Assembly: GCA_963931925.1 (NCBI GenBank)
Contig: OZ007570.1
Span: 58,172,321 to 58,236,320, forward strand
Direction of reading: 5' to 3'
DNA from: Onchidella celtica
Lineage: Eukaryota; Mollusca; Gastropoda; Systellommatophora; Onchidiidae
DNA: 64,000 nucleotides
Below are positions 9,884 through 21,660 of the stretch, piece after piece. The position numbers and the translations under genes are program-made. Under the pieces are notes generated by a model. It was not told where the DNA came from and made no database searches. It was given only the letters and a program-made list of their open reading frames with translations. The first letter of the stretch is position 1; every line of letters begins with the position of its first letter.

Positions 9884-10726
9884 TGTCACGAGTGGAGTGA
9901 GTGCAATTAAGGGGATTGCTACAGAGCGGGTGTAGAGTAAGAAGGGCTCACAGGAGACAAGTAAGTTAAGCGTGCTGTTGTGAGTAGTGGGGGGGGGGTC
10001 TGAATGAGGCGAAAGCGCGGTATTACTATCACTGCAAGTTAGAAGGTCCTACGGAACGGACCTGTGAATAAGAGCCCATCGGGCGGACATAAAGGGAGCA
10101 GTCGAGAAGACTAGTGAGAGAGTCTTTCCAGTAATGACTGGTGTCGAGGACGGGCCGCAGAGCCACCTCGATGAGCACACAGGATAGGCCAGCATAGGGC
10201 CGGAGGCCACACATAGGCCAGAAGTGAGGCTGTCAGTGCAGGACAGTAGAAGCACATAAAGTCGTGGCAGTCAGGCCACGGACAGGGACGTAGATATGAG
10301 CGTGAATGGGATAATGCACTATTGCCATGTTGAGGGGAGAATGTACTATTGAAATGATGTGTTATTGCCCTGCTGAGGTGCTAGGGGAATGCTAAGGTGT
10401 ATGACAATAGGAAGGTGATATTGAGAGACTGCGGTGCCAGTGAATTACTAATGTGCTATTAAGACCCTGAGGGGAGAGGCTGAGGCCGAAGTGCCTTTAG
10501 GAGTAACTACCGGATTGTGGATCCGAGGGAGAGTGTGTGTGAGAATAAGGCCGTTGTACGGCAGTTCATTTCAATAATATAATGTATGTAATTGCGCTAT
10601 TATATGTATAATTATGTTTAATAAATGTGTGAGTCTGATGGGTTGTTTTGTTAAGTGTTAACTTGTTTGTTCGTGATTGTCGTCCTGTCATAAACTATTA
10701 CATCTCCCAGTCTGGGATTTGTGACA
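9884..10726 (+). repeat. 3' LTR of composite element, full length
   Basis: 843 bp bounded by the inverted termini TGTCAC and GTGACA, and preceded by the purine tract. AATAAA at about 10619 in AT-rich text is a plausible polyadenylation signal. The following AACGG repeats the bases before 1709. Confidence 0.88.
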
Positions 10727-10731
10727 AACGG

Positions 10732-11866
10732 TTTTTGGCCTCATGAGTATGTATGCTACACACTTGCTCACATCTGCAAGTACGTCATGTATTTAATTTG
10801 CGGAAGTAGATCATGAAACTCGATCGCCAAGCAAACAACATTGGGAACAAATGGGATGTACATGTACCAATATCTCCATCTTCTACTTTCTTCGTTTCAG
10901 CCACAATATAACTAACACTTCTCTTTTGGCATCCACGTTGGTTTTCTAGCGCGGCACGGACGACCGACATTTTTGGTCACGTGAATGAGCCGTAAGTCGA
11001 GCGAAGGAAAAGAGCTAGTCATGTAGCCTACATCCCAGCGAGCAACCCTATGGACATCCGACGTGTCGATTTGACGTCACGTTTGCTCATAGAAATTCAT
11101 ATGTAAATCGGTTGATGACGATCCGACATGTTGCCGAGGTCGGCTTGATGTAGGGAACCCTTTATTTTCCGATTACCCGCATTTTAGGTTAACTTACCCT
11201 GTATTTCATCACCATGATCTCGCACTCTTCTCATCCATCTTTATTATGTTTTTTTGGAGTAGCCTACCGCATGTTATCATTCGCCAGTGTTTGATAAATA
11301 GGCCTACTGTCGCTAGTTTGGTTAATGATAAGTGAAAGTAATACATGTACATGTATTAATGATATGGGTTTTGAATCCAGCCCCCCTTTAGCTGCAGCAT
11401 TTCTAAAAACTTTCTTCGAAACTTTAAATTTAATTTAGCACCTTAGTACGTGAAATAAGCAGTCCCCCACTGTTAGTATAGGTCATACGGTTTCACCCAA
11501 TTCAAATACATGTAAGTTCAAATGGGATAAACATGGTTCAGAGATCGTCTTTACTTATCTTAAATTATTACTGTTACCCCCAAAGTATTTCACCACCATG
11601 AGCAAGCCCTCCCGTATTATTGTCTAAAAATAAGCATGTTTTCCCCCGCGGGTTCCCCATTTTCTTCGCATGATCATTGGTCGATATTTATAGACATCTA
11701 TTTTTAGAACGTGATGTTACTCTGCTTTCATAAACCTCTCTGTTAACGTAGGGTGTTTAGAACTCCTTTCTAGATCTGGATACAAACACGTGAAATAGCT
11801 GTCCTACCGTGGTATAAGCTACAGATAAAGTAGATGCGACTACAAAATTCCCACAGATTCGTGAAA
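10732..11866. other. Intergenic DNA, nothing identified
   Basis: AT-rich with scattered ACATGTACATGTA and AGGCCTA motifs. No convincing ORF or transposon end. The last few hundred bases may hold the promoter of the small spliced gene that follows, but I see no specific element. Confidence 0.5.
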
Positions 11867-12311
11867 ATGGCAGGGCCAAAGCGAAAAGTAACACGGGCAC
11901 GACACCGAAACTCCCGCGGGTCTCGTGAAGGGGCTTCGTCCGGTGTTGAGCCAAGTTTTAGCTCCCCTAAATACCGGCCTCCAAAACAAGAATGGGAGCT
12001 CCAATGTCTTCACGTCAAGTGTAACAAGGACGTTATCGGAGCCCCAGAAAAATCAATGTACACTTTATGTGGGTGAGAATTTCGCTGTACAGATGCAGCA
12101 ATGGTTCAAGCTTACAAATCTCGTGCACGACGACACAGCTTGCGGCATGGTCGTCACTAACTTTCTTCCAGCCCGAGACGTGACCAAAATGCAGCTGACT
12201 TATGGAGGATACACAATTTTGACGGTGCCCAATGCAGGAGGAAACTCCGTTGTCTCGGAGGTCTTATCTTTCGAACTCCTGCACCGTTGCTTCTGTGCAA
12301 AACTCAAGAAG
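11867..12311 (+). CDS. Unrecognised spliced gene, exon 1
   Basis: An ATG at 11867 begins a basic N-terminus (MAGPKRKVTRARHRNSRGSR) that stays open to about 12076. The better-looking continuation lies one base out of phase (codons from 11892): it reads through CTLYVGENFAVQMQQWFKL to KLKK and meets a perfect donor, AAG|GTAAGT, at 12311/12312 with exon 2 in frame. So either the ATG at 11867 is followed by a one-base frame break between about 11892 and 12070, or the second frame is entered from an unseen upstream exon. No in-frame ATG precedes 12091 in the second frame. The folded-looking part (residues LTNLVHDD through SFELLHRCF) gives no family match I can name. Neighbours offer no functional clue. 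Confidence 0.55.
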
Positions 12312-12959
12312 GTAAGTGCTGTTTTGTAAAAGTGAAAGAGAAAAAAACAACAAACATATCTATTGTTTTGGCACGGGGGGGGGGGGGGGGGATCAAAACG
12401 GCAATGGATGTAACGTGTGGGATAATAATTATCACAACCCCTTTTTTGTTTGTTTGTTATTTCATGAATAACAGTACCACTAATCGCAAATACAAAAGAG
12501 GAGCAGGGAGGACGGGGGGAATACGTGGATTTTTAATGTAATTTTAACAAATAAATCACTCATTGTTACTTGAATAAACTGTGCACAAGCGAACAGCCCC
12601 CACCCCCCCAAGCAAAAACACGCACACACAGAGACACACATAAACAACAAAACAATTATAAACTGAATATTACGTAGGCTTTATAATAATTATATACATG
12701 TATCGGTAGCAGGTTTTTAAACGTGCCGGTTTTGATTCAGCAGAAATTCTACATGTAGTAATGACTATAGTCACTAAGCCAACTACATGTGAAACTCACA
12801 AAACAAACGAAAGTAACAAATTTGACCAATTAGAATTCAGTTTTAGTGGCCAGTAAGTGAGTCCGTTATGATCTCTATTTTGTTTTGTTTTTTTAAGATA
12901 AAATATTACTGGTTTAATATGCTGTTCATATGTCACATTAATTTCCTTTTTTCACTCAG

Positions 12960-13122
12960 ACTGAAATGGAGGTGACTTACTTTCCTCATGGTGGGTCCAT
13001 CACTGACTTCGTGTGTGAGATGTTTCATGAGACTATCGGGGTCTCTGTGACCCGAGCCATGAAATTCAGGGGAGACTATACACACGAGGACGCCTGTCAC
13101 TTACTCAACAAAAAACTCAAAG
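12960..13122 (+). CDS. Unrecognised spliced gene, exon 2
   Basis: Acceptor TTCACTCAG|ACT and donor CTCAAAG|GTAATT. The 163-nt exon is open in the frame set by exon 1 (TEMEVTYFPHGGSITDFVCE, then TRAMKFRGDYTHEDACHLLN) and ends in phase 1. The composition is that of a real coding exon. I do not recognise the family. The introns on either side (12312-12959 and 13123-14423) show only low-complexity text, including a G run at 12374-12391. Confidence 0.6.
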
Positions 13123-14423
13123 GTAATTACATGTACATGTAATCCTGTGTCGATGTATTCTTTGTGGAACTGTTTGAATTACATATGAATGGATCCAGCA
13201 AAATCGGGCTTATTGGTGAAAGACAAAATTCCCGAGAGAACTCCAAAGGGGGACAAATTTCCCATGGCGACTGATTACGTAATATGAAAGATTAGCATTT
13301 TTTCTGCATTCAGTTAAAATATTTTGCTTAAAGTGAATTTAGAAATATTTTATTTTTTAAAGAGATATAAAATTTAACCTTCTGCCCAATTTCGCCAGGT
13401 CCACTCACATGTATGTGTACACGTATTTTGTGGACATAAATCAAATGTAATTTGATTCTATCTCATGCTCAGTACGTTGATTGTTAACATCATAAAGCTG
13501 CAATTATAGTATGTTGACCTGTTATTCAAAGATTTCGACACAAACGTGCTATTGTGCATATTATTTACATGTATTATACCTGTAATATATAATGTTGATC
13601 TATCCCCCCCTCCCGCACTTTGTTCAGTTTGACTACCAATAGATTTATGAATTCCGAGAAGGATCAATAATTTGTGACTCCCAAATTAGGTGGGGAAGGG
13701 AAAATAGGCTACATGTTTTGCGTTTAATAATTATTTTATATACATGTAGTACAGTATTTACAGTGCATGATTATTCGTAGGGAACAATACTGTAGAATTC
13801 CTGAATCCCTTACTATCACAGACTATCCTTTAAATGAAAAAGCATTGTAAGTGATGATCAAAGTTAACCTGACTACATCAGGTATGAAAATCCAAACCTG
13901 AGTGTTAGTTCTGTGAAGACATGCATGATCTGATACACTGCTGCTTTCCTTTGATCTGATACAATGCTTTGCATGATTTGGTAAGCTTATAAAAAATAAA
14001 AAAAAAGCGAGAAAAGATTTACTGTAATTACTAAATTAGTGTAATCCACTAACATGTTTACAAAAATATCCAATAATCTCCGGCCCTGTCAGGAAATTAT
14101 ACAAGTGCAAAGGAGCTAATTTTATGTCAGATGAAAAAGACTACCTGATATGTATTCCTAATGTTACAATTTAGTTTTAGTTATAAACATTTGAAATAGA
14201 AGTATTGTACTCCTTCAGTCCTTGTCAATCAATACAAAGCATAAAATTCCTTCAGGTTCATAGAATACACTTTTTTTTTTTTACATTTGGAAAAAGTTGT
14301 TATTTGCAGTTTCCTAGTTTCACACTAGGGCCAGGAAAATACATGTCCTGTTTAACAAGATTAGTATTACATGTAGGCTATTTTAATGGTTCATAAATTA
14401 TTTAATGTTTTCTATGGCTGTAG

Positions 14424-14614
14424 GGATTATCCAGTCTTCAAGAAACTCGTTGGAGAAATGGAGTAAGCAGATCTTACATATCTGGTCCACTTCCCCGCAC
14501 GTGACCCAAGTTCTTGCTCAAGCCTATGCTGACATCGACCTCGAGATTAAATCAAACACTGTTGTCCTTGTAACAACAGCCCTAAATGCAGAGTACATCT
14601 TCAACAATGCATAG
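14424..14614 (+). CDS. Unrecognised spliced gene, exon 3 with stop
   Basis: Acceptor GGCTGTAG|GG restores the codon split at the end of exon 2 (KLKG, then IIQSSRNSLEKWSKQILHIW) and the frame runs to TAG at 14612-14614 (EYIFNNA, stop). Immediately past this point a frame one base away is open from 14586 to a good donor, GAG|GTATGT, at 14744/14745. That would join in phase to a candidate exon at 15344. The gene therefore ends here or continues after a second one-base frame break. The predicted C-terminal half is helical in character, with no signal or membrane segment. Confidence 0.5.
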
Positions 14615-15343
14615 AGCAGAAATCTCCACTGGTGCCATCAATGATAAGTACATGTCAGCAGCAACAATCCCAGAAGATCACAATGGGCCACAGATATGTA
14701 TGATAACACTACAACGATGTCCACAGCAAACAAAGAAGAATGAGGTATGTAACGCAGGGTAACAAAATTCCATTGCTCTTTCATTTCAGTCACTCAGGTC
14801 GAACAAATTACAAGCCCATGAATCATATTTGTCATTACCCTTTAATTACTGTCTGTGATCAAAGGGAAAAAAAAAAAAAATCAGCATTCATGACATGTAA
14901 CCTTTTACTTGTACAAGCAACAAATTTGTCTTTGTTTATTATGTTACATTATGATAGATATGTACATGTATATTATGAATTCTCAGCTTATGCATGAAAA
15001 TACATTATATAAATATAATATAACATTGTTTGTTTGTTCAACTTTCTAGAGAACTTGAATACAGTACGTAATTATTAGAAACCAACAGAATTACTTTCTA
15101 GTCACATGTCAAACCTCAAATACATCATGACGTCCTTTCCCAAATGAAAGGATACAGTAAATTTAATACAAGCAATTTCATTTCTGTCTAATCGTTTTCA
15201 TTAACCATTATCACATACAGTGCCTACAGTAGGCCTACATGTATTGGTTATGCAAGAAGTGACAAGGATAAATCATCCTTTTTGAATGTAATTTTATGCA
15301 TTAATTTTTTTTGTATGATTGTCATTATTGTCAACATAAACAG

Positions 15344-15547
15344 AAAGCTGGTAGAAGCTCAACAGAGGCATTGGATGGGAAAACATCCTTTCGAACTGTG
15401 GAACGAGACAGCACCAGCCACCGAAGACAACTTTCTCGCTCTGAATCTCAGCAATACTTTCACAGTATATTATATACTCATGGTCCAACAGAATATACAG
15501 AGCCAACGGTTCTCTCTACCCACTGCTCAACCCAAGAAAACTACTAA
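15344..15547 (+). CDS. Candidate exon 4 of the unrecognised gene
   Basis: Acceptor CATAAACAG|AAAGCT opens a frame (KAGRSSTEALDGKTSFRTVE, Ser/Arg-rich) closing at a stop at 15545-15547. It joins in phase only to the alternative frame of exon 3 that ends at 14744. Support is weak: splice consensus and phase only. It may be non-coding. Confidence 0.25.
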   Translation, partial: KAGRSSTEALDGKTSFRTVERDSTSHRRQLSRSESQQYFHSILYTHGPTEYTEPTVLSTHCSTQENY

Positions 15548-18500
15548 ACTATTCAGAATTTACCATTGTGTGTAGGTCATTGTTCGCACTGAATTTGTCA
15601 TAGCATAGGGAAATTCAAAAGAAACATATCTTTCAATCTCTTTGCAATAACACAAACAAGCGGGTAGCTTGGCGAAATGAAAACTTTGGATGCCCATAAA
15701 CACATTTATTTAAAATACATGTACTCATCTTTGTACTGGAAGATCTAGAGAATCCTAACAGTAGCTGAACACAGTATTGCCTACAGATAACAATATTTAA
15801 TAGATAGATGAATTTAAAGAAAAATGCAGGTATTAAGATGTCCTAAAATCTATTTTTGTTTTGTTTCGTAATTAGTTTCATTGAAGCAAGAAAATGCAGG
15901 CTTCTAAAATAGTTATCATTAACGAAAAAACCAAAACAAAACAAAAAAACCTTTCCTTGAATGTAATAAAAAAAAAAAAGTGTTTACTGCTAGACATTGT
16001 CACAACACTGGCAAGACCAGACAGGGAACAAGACAACTGATAGGCCTATAATAACTTCCATATCAGAACATTAAGACCTTGTCACCACAGCATGGGTCTA
16101 AAATCTAAGAAAACTCTGGCACAATTTTACATAATTTTCATTCTTTCCTTTTTTTTAAAAAAAAAGACAGTTAAAATGTCAATAAGTTCTCACTGTCAGA
16201 ATCAGTAAATACATGTACATGGTATAATGCAAATTAGAAAAGAATGTAATGTATAACTTAATATATGTAGTGAAGGTGAGGAATTGCTCAAATGTAAGCG
16301 TCTGACATCCATATTGATTATGGGATAAATGAGAATCACCAAATATGACTTTAAAAATGACATTAACTTATAACTATCAGCTAGAATGAGAGTTCTCTTT
16401 GAAAAACAGCAATCCTAAGAAGTCAGTTCAGTTCAAAAACCTGCAAAATCCCCTTGCCTGGAAGAGCTGTAATTTTTAACGGTCCCCGGCGACTTTTGAA
16501 ATTCATCATTCCAAACTGCTGAAGTTGAATGTCAATCCGACTTGTTCCCATAAATTGTATAGGCATGCTTCAAAATGTTCCAAACACAAAGCTTCAGAAT
16601 TAGATGTTTATTGGGTTTATCTTTTGTGCAGCTGAAATCAGACATGCATTATGTGTAAAGTATGTATATATGTGTTATTTTATTTAAAAAAACAAACAAC
16701 AAAAACCCAGTTTACATATTAAAGTTTTAAAATCATTCTCCTGACTTGGTGATTTTGTTGCATACTGTCCATAATTCATGTAGACTACATGTATCACTGT
16801 CTTAACATCTGTTGAAACTGTATTGGTTTCTTGTCAAGAAATGCCAAAAGAAAGAGAGACATACACAAACACAAAATAAGAACGACACTACCAGGCATGC
16901 GCACAAGACTTACTCCTATGACCATCGTGTCTAATGATGCAATGAAATAAAGCTGCACAACAACCTCTTTACTTTATAACCGCATTTTCTGTTATCAAAA
17001 TGTTTCTCGTCCTCCTCAAGCGTCCTTGTCCTGTTTGCCTATATACGCATTTATTTCTCAGTCACAATCTCTATCATAACAACAAAGGAACATATAACAA
17101 CAAATCCTGAAATGCTAGCAACTAACTACATGTAATATTAAAATAGAAAGAGAAAATCTTAGGCACAATTCACAATGCATTTCCTGTTCTTTGTCATACA
17201 GAAAGAGGCAACTTTCCACACATTTATCAGTTTCAAATTAAAGGTATTTTACTGTTGTAAATGTGAGTGAAAAAAAAAATAATAATAAAAAAAGATTTTA
17301 AAAACATTTTAAACAATTCAAAACAAAAAAAGTCAAATCTCAATGCTTGGCTTGGAAAAATACCTGAAGGAATAGAAGTGGGATAAAAACATGCAGCGGA
17401 TGCCTAAGTTTGACAAAATTTAATTCAGCAGAAATAAGGGGTAAGAAAATAAAACTGGTAATTTTAAAACAGAGAGATTTCTTTGCTTGCCAATGCTTAG
17501 TGTTGGACATGTTCATTACTAAGTATTGATAACTTCAATTACTTATCACGAAAGCAATCATTAATTGATTTATACAAAACTGCCGATTACTGAAACGGAT
17601 AACTGCGTTATCAGTTTCCCACAACAAAAATTCCTTTTCAAAAATTTTTGTTATCTTTGCTTAAAAGTCACATTTACTGAATGATTACTACAAATACATG
17701 TTGGTAATTCAGTAACCTTTCATGACTGCGAAACATGGAAAGTCTCGGTGAAATAGTTCTTTCTTTCTCTCTCTGCTACTCCAGTTAGATGGCCCACTAA
17801 AGAACATTTTTCCCTTGGCCACACTCCCCTGGCTTGATCAAGCTTTAGTTCACACTCAATGCTGGTGTGTGCACCAACTCTTGACATTTCAAAAAATTAA
17901 AAAAAAAAATTTTTTTTTAAAATAAAACAAAAAAAAATAATTTGTGGCAACTACCACCAGAAAAATTTCCTAAACTTTTGATAAAATGCATCCCCGCTAA
18001 CAACAACACACTCATGCCCATACATTTTCCTCATGAAGGAGAAAAAATTTTTATTAAAAAATCCAGAAACTTCCTGGGGATTCCCATCCCTATAGTGGTG
18101 AGTGGGAAGACTGTCCATTTTGAAAAGCTTTTACGAAAATGCAATCATCTTTTAAAATTTAAATTTAGCTTTTCGATTTGTTTGTTTGCCAAAAAATTCA
18201 CACCATGCAGAGAAAACTTCAAACGAAGCCGCCATGAACACTGCTGTTGCGAACAAAGAATGTGTTTGGCGATCAGCCAGACAAGAGCAGTGGTGTGTGC
18301 ATGTGTATGGTAGTATACTACTGCAATGACATCATCATTAAAATTGTTCATCATTTTTTTTTAATATCTCTGGAATTCGAACCAAAAACCTAGATGTTAC
18401 TTTGACATTTTGGAGCATGTGCTAAATATGTAGGCCTACATATAGGTGAGTATGAAGATGAAAGCTAACATAAAATTGCTCCACCAGAGAAAGAAAAGAA

Positions 18501-18559
18501 GGAACTTGTCCAGTTGACACTGATGATCTCATTCACAAGCAAGATGCCATAACCTCTAA
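15548..18559. other. AT-rich intergenic DNA, no gene seen
   Basis: About 3 kb of low-complexity, homopolymer-rich sequence. A 123-codon frame at 17942-18313 has no recognisable motif, no splice context and a Lys/Phe-rich composition expected of AT-rich noise. No transposon ends were recognised. Confidence 0.5.
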
Positions 18560-19679
18560 GCTCTAAGAGGGCGCAAGGCTTGGACAGACTACTTGTCAAA
18601 ATTATCACATATGACATGCAACCCTTGAACACTATGGAGGACAAGGGATTCCAAAAAGTTTGTTCACGGGCTGGATCCTCTGTATATAGTGCACAGTCAA
18701 CAGTCCCAATCTGCCCGATTTGCATGAAGAAACAAAGTCACAAGTTATTGACTCTCTGCAGAGTGCCGTGTCTCTTAACCACTGACATTGGACCTCAAGA
18801 ATCAATCAAGAATACCTGACTGTCATGGCTCACTTTCTTAGTAGCCAATGGGAGCTCCTTTCTTTGGTGCTACAAACTGGAAATTTGACACAAAATCACA
18901 CAGGAGAAAACATAGCTGCAGCATTGCAGAGAGTGACTGATGTCTAGGACGTAACCATCAAGGTAGAGGCTGTTGTTACAGTCAATGCAGCCAGCATTAT
19001 CTTCCCAGGGTTGGCTTACGATTCCCTGCTTTGCCCATAACCTGAATCCAGTTATCCTAAACAGCATAGAGACAAACCCAGAGCCTGTTGTCATGAAAAC
19101 AAAAGTGAAGGACATAGTTACATACTTCCACGCGTCGACCAGTGCTGAAGGCGGGCAAAGAGAAATGCAGCACCAGCTCCAAATCCCCGAGCACAAGCTT
19201 ATCCAAGATGGAATTCAACATCATTTACGTTACATGATAGACCATTATGATTCAGCAGCGCAGAGCAGGGACAACAGTCCTTTGCCTGTTGGGAAAGAAT
19301 AGCATGTACGTCAGAAATGATATGGCTTTGATGATTTCAGACGTGGATATACTGCGTCACTTCGAGTTTGCAACTGCTGAGAAACATATCTCACTGTCCA
19401 AGATAATCCCCATGGTGCACCTTCTGCAAAAAGCAAGGCTTTACGCTCGCTGAAGCCTTACTTGCTACTCAACAAGCGCTTTCTAGATGTTGAGAGTATT
19501 TACCCAATTGCTGCCACAACTATTCTAGATCCATGACAAAAAAAAAATGCCCTTTGTCATAGACACTGCTATTGATAACGTCAAGAGAAGATGAAAAAGG
19601 ACACAAAAGAAGTGCCACGGTCCCAGGGCATAAAGGCTCTAACTTCTGCACGTGGCTATCAGGTTACACAACATAAGAT
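18560..19679 (+). pseudogene. hAT-superfamily transposase remnant, 5' part
   Basis: Scattered frames reproduce the order of a ZBED-type hAT transposase. First come LVKIITYDMQPLNTMEDKGF (about 18587-18646) and LTTDIG (about 18775). Then YLTVMAHFLSSQWELLSLVL, HTGENIAAALQRVTD and VTIKVEAVVTVNAAS (about 18813-19000) match the region leading to the second catalytic Asp, here read as Val-Asn. Many stops and frame changes interrupt it, including a TAG where a Trp is usual. A later piece, EALLATQQALSRCLRVFTQLLP, is in the C-terminal half. The Gypsy insertion at 19680 splits it; the end of the gene resumes at 24350. Inactive and old. Confidence 0.6.
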
Positions 19680-19812
19680 TTTTGTGTGACTCCACAGGAA
19701 GTGTCCGTTATTTCTCCTTCCCAGTAGTTCCCCTTGTCCCTCCTGGCCAGGAGTTGCCAGGTTGTTGACCCCCAGTTTGTGGCCAAATAAAAACTATTCA
19801 CATTATGCAACA
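19680..19812 (-). repeat. 3' LTR of Gypsy element
   Basis: 133 bp. Read on the minus strand it starts TGTTGCATAATG and ends CACACAAAA. It is preceded on that strand by a G/A tract. It matches the other LTR with one substitution. Confidence 0.9.
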
Positions 19813-19825
19813 TCTCCCCCCCCAA
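19813..19825 (-). other. Polypurine tract of Gypsy element
   Basis: TCTCCCCCCCCAA on the plus strand, that is TTGGGGGGGGAGA on the coding strand, directly abuts the 3' LTR. This is the expected plus-strand primer. Confidence 0.7.
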
Positions 19826-20035
19826 AGATGGGCCATCCTCACCCAATTCATCCACATGAATCAACAATCTCATTTACATCAATTCACTCAAAAGTAAAGT
19901 TCAGTGACCTTCTTGGCACACGAAATATAGTTACTAAGTGTCTTTTCCTCGACACACACGAAAAGAAAAACTTGCTATAGGACGATTACTGCACTGTCCT
20001 GGTGAGTCGTCCGTTCACAGTTATGGAAAATTAAA

Positions 20036-21631
20036 TTATAGGTCAAGCCTCTGTGGCGGCTTGATGACTCTCCCATATCTACTTGTTTGGGAGGTACTAG
20101 TAGGTCGAGGACTCGACTGTTGTACAGGTGGTGGCTCGTTTTGAACAACAGGGGAGCTTTGATCGTTTGTGTCGCCTCGAGGTGATCGTTCTGGTGGTTG
20201 TTCCTGTTGAGGTGGTGTGGACACGAGGAACCTCCTGTTTCTTCTCACTGGGGTGTTGCTGTTGTCTGGACATACAACGTACGATCTGGGGCTGTGGTGT
20301 TGTTGGACTACACGGGCATTGCGTCCCATGTCTTTAATGTAGACTCTCTCACCTGGAGTAAGGTCAGGTTGAGATCTGACGAGATGACGATTGTTGTACT
20401 GTCTGCACTGGTATTCTCTATACTTCTTCTCCCTTTCTTCGAGAAGTCGCTGACTTGGGCCGTGAGGGACAAGTTTTTTCTGTGTGATGGGTATTTTAGT
20501 CTGGAGTTTCCTACCCATTAGCAGTTCGCTAGGTGAATATCCATTCTGCAGAGGTGTAGCTCTGTAGTTGAGAAGTGCAGTGTAAGGGTCATCTGCTTTT
20601 TTCAGAAGGTTTTTGAGAGTCTGAATTGCTCGTTCTATCATTCCGTTGCTCTGAGGATACCTTGGTGAGCTAGTAATGTGAGTGAAACCATAATCTTTGG
20701 CAAATTTCTTGAACTGTGAACTGGCAAATTGAGGACCATTGTCGGACATCATGACATCAGGAATTCCATGGGTTGCTACGATTGATTTAAGCTTGTTGAT
20801 CACATGTGCACTGGAAAGTTGGTCCAAAAGCCTAATCTCCGGCCATCTTGAATAATAGTCCGTCACAGCGAGATAAGTTTTACCCCTGAGGTCAAAAAGA
20901 TCCATGGCTACACGTGACCAAGGTCGATCAGGAAAAGAAGATGAAAGAAGTGGCTCTTTAACATCTGGGCGTAACTTGGCACAAACCAGGCACTTCCTTA
21001 CCATGTCCTCAATTTGGCTCATAACGTTCGGCCACCAGACTGAGCTGAGCGCCAGTGCTCTGCATTTAGTGATACCAAGGTGACTTTCATGCAGGCGGTT
21101 AAGGATATCTAACCGCAAGTCTCTCGGGATGACAATCCTGTCATCATATAAAAGGAGGTCATTCACGATAGAAAAGTGGTGCTGGTTGGTCCAATACTGT
21201 TTTAACAAGGTATTGGCAGGCATGTAGGTCGGCCATCCAACAGTGCAAAACTTGCGAACCTCGGCAATTTCTGGATCTGACTTCTGGTGGGTTATGATTT
21301 CCATGATTCTCTGAGGGGTTGCTGGAAGGGAGTCGAATGCCTGTTCTTCCATAGCGTTCACTTCTTCACAGAAAGAGATGTCAGCCTCAGTAGGTTTACT
21401 CGAAGGAGCTCGGGAAAGAGTGTCTGCCACGATCTGGTGTTTTCCTGAAACATGCACAACCTCGGGAGAGTAGCGTGCAAGACGAAGACGGAATCGCTGT
21501 ATCCGAGGCGGCAACTTTGCAAGTTCTTTAGACATGAGGAGGGTCACAAGAGGTTTGTGGTCAGTTTCTATGACGTATTGAAGGCCTTGGACGTACTCGC
21601 TAAGCCTCTCTGATGCCCATGTAGCTGCCAA
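20036..21631 (-). CDS. Gypsy pol, RNase H end and integrase
   Basis: A 531-codon frame, the second part of the split polyprotein. It begins inside RNase H (ETDHKPLVTLL at residues 22-32). The tether region follows, then the integrase HHCC zinc domain (H181, H184, C214, C217) and the DDE core with D244 (MDLFDLRG), D297 (SDNGPQF) and E333 (MIERAIQ), DX35E. A C-terminal proline-rich tail ends at KPPQRLDL. The methionine at 21631 is not a true start; a frame break upstream (about 21661-21668, where a CA unit seems lost) separates it from YAVIEKEA-like residues that continue RNase H. The integrase looks intact. Confidence 0.9.
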   Translation of the reverse strand: MAATWASERLSEYVQGLQYVIETDHKPLVTLLMSKELAKLPPRIQRFRLRLARYSPEVVHVSGKHQIVADTLSRAPSSKPTEADISFCEEVNAMEEQAFDSLPATPQRIMEIITHQKSDPEIAEVRKFCTVGWPTYMPANTLLKQYWTNQHHFSIVNDLLLYDDRIVIPRDLRLDILNRLHESHLGITKCRALALSSVWWPNVMSQIEDMVRKCLVCAKLRPDVKEPLLSSSFPDRPWSRVAMDLFDLRGKTYLAVTDYYSRWPEIRLLDQLSSAHVINKLKSIVATHGIPDVMMSDNGPQFASSQFKKFAKDYGFTHITSSPRYPQSNGMIERAIQTLKNLLKKADDPYTALLNYRATPLQNGYSPSELLMGRKLQTKIPITQKKLVPHGPSQRLLEEREKKYREYQCRQYNNRHLVRSQPDLTPGERVYIKDMGRNARVVQQHHSPRSYVVCPDNSNTPVRRNRRFLVSTPPQQEQPPERSPRGDTNDQSSPVVQNEPPPVQQSSPRPTSTSQTSRYGRVIKPPQRLDL

Positions 21632-21660
21632 GGCTTCTTTCTCAATGACCGCGTATCGCT

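Larger units (their letters stand above)
1704..10731 (+). mobile_element. Composite Gmr1-like Ty3/Gypsy retrotransposon with inverted second copy
   Basis: The outer ends are TGTCAC (1709) and GTGACA (10726), flanked on both sides by AACGG (1704-1708 and 10727-10731), a 5-bp target-site duplication. So the outer unit is one insertion of about 9.0 kb. From left to right it holds a 3'-truncated plus-strand LTR (1709-2359), a minus-strand LTR plus pol fragment of the same family (2360 to about 5858), a plus-strand gag-PR-IN-RT-RNaseH ORF (to 9526), a 3' UTR with a purine tract, and a full plus LTR (9884-10726). The minus and plus pol arms are almost identical. Gypsy-type RT with integrase encoded upstream is the Gmr1 domain order. 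The simplest history is a related copy inserted into the 5' LTR, followed by deletion of its 5' half together with the host element's leader and early gag. Confidence 0.85.

Noticed and set aside
17942..18313. 123-codon plus-strand ORF
   Set aside because: No motif, no splice context, Lys/Phe/Cys-rich composition of AT-rich random sequence.
20128..20521. Plus-strand ORFs opposite the Gypsy integrase tail
   Set aside because: Shadows of the real minus-strand integrase frame.
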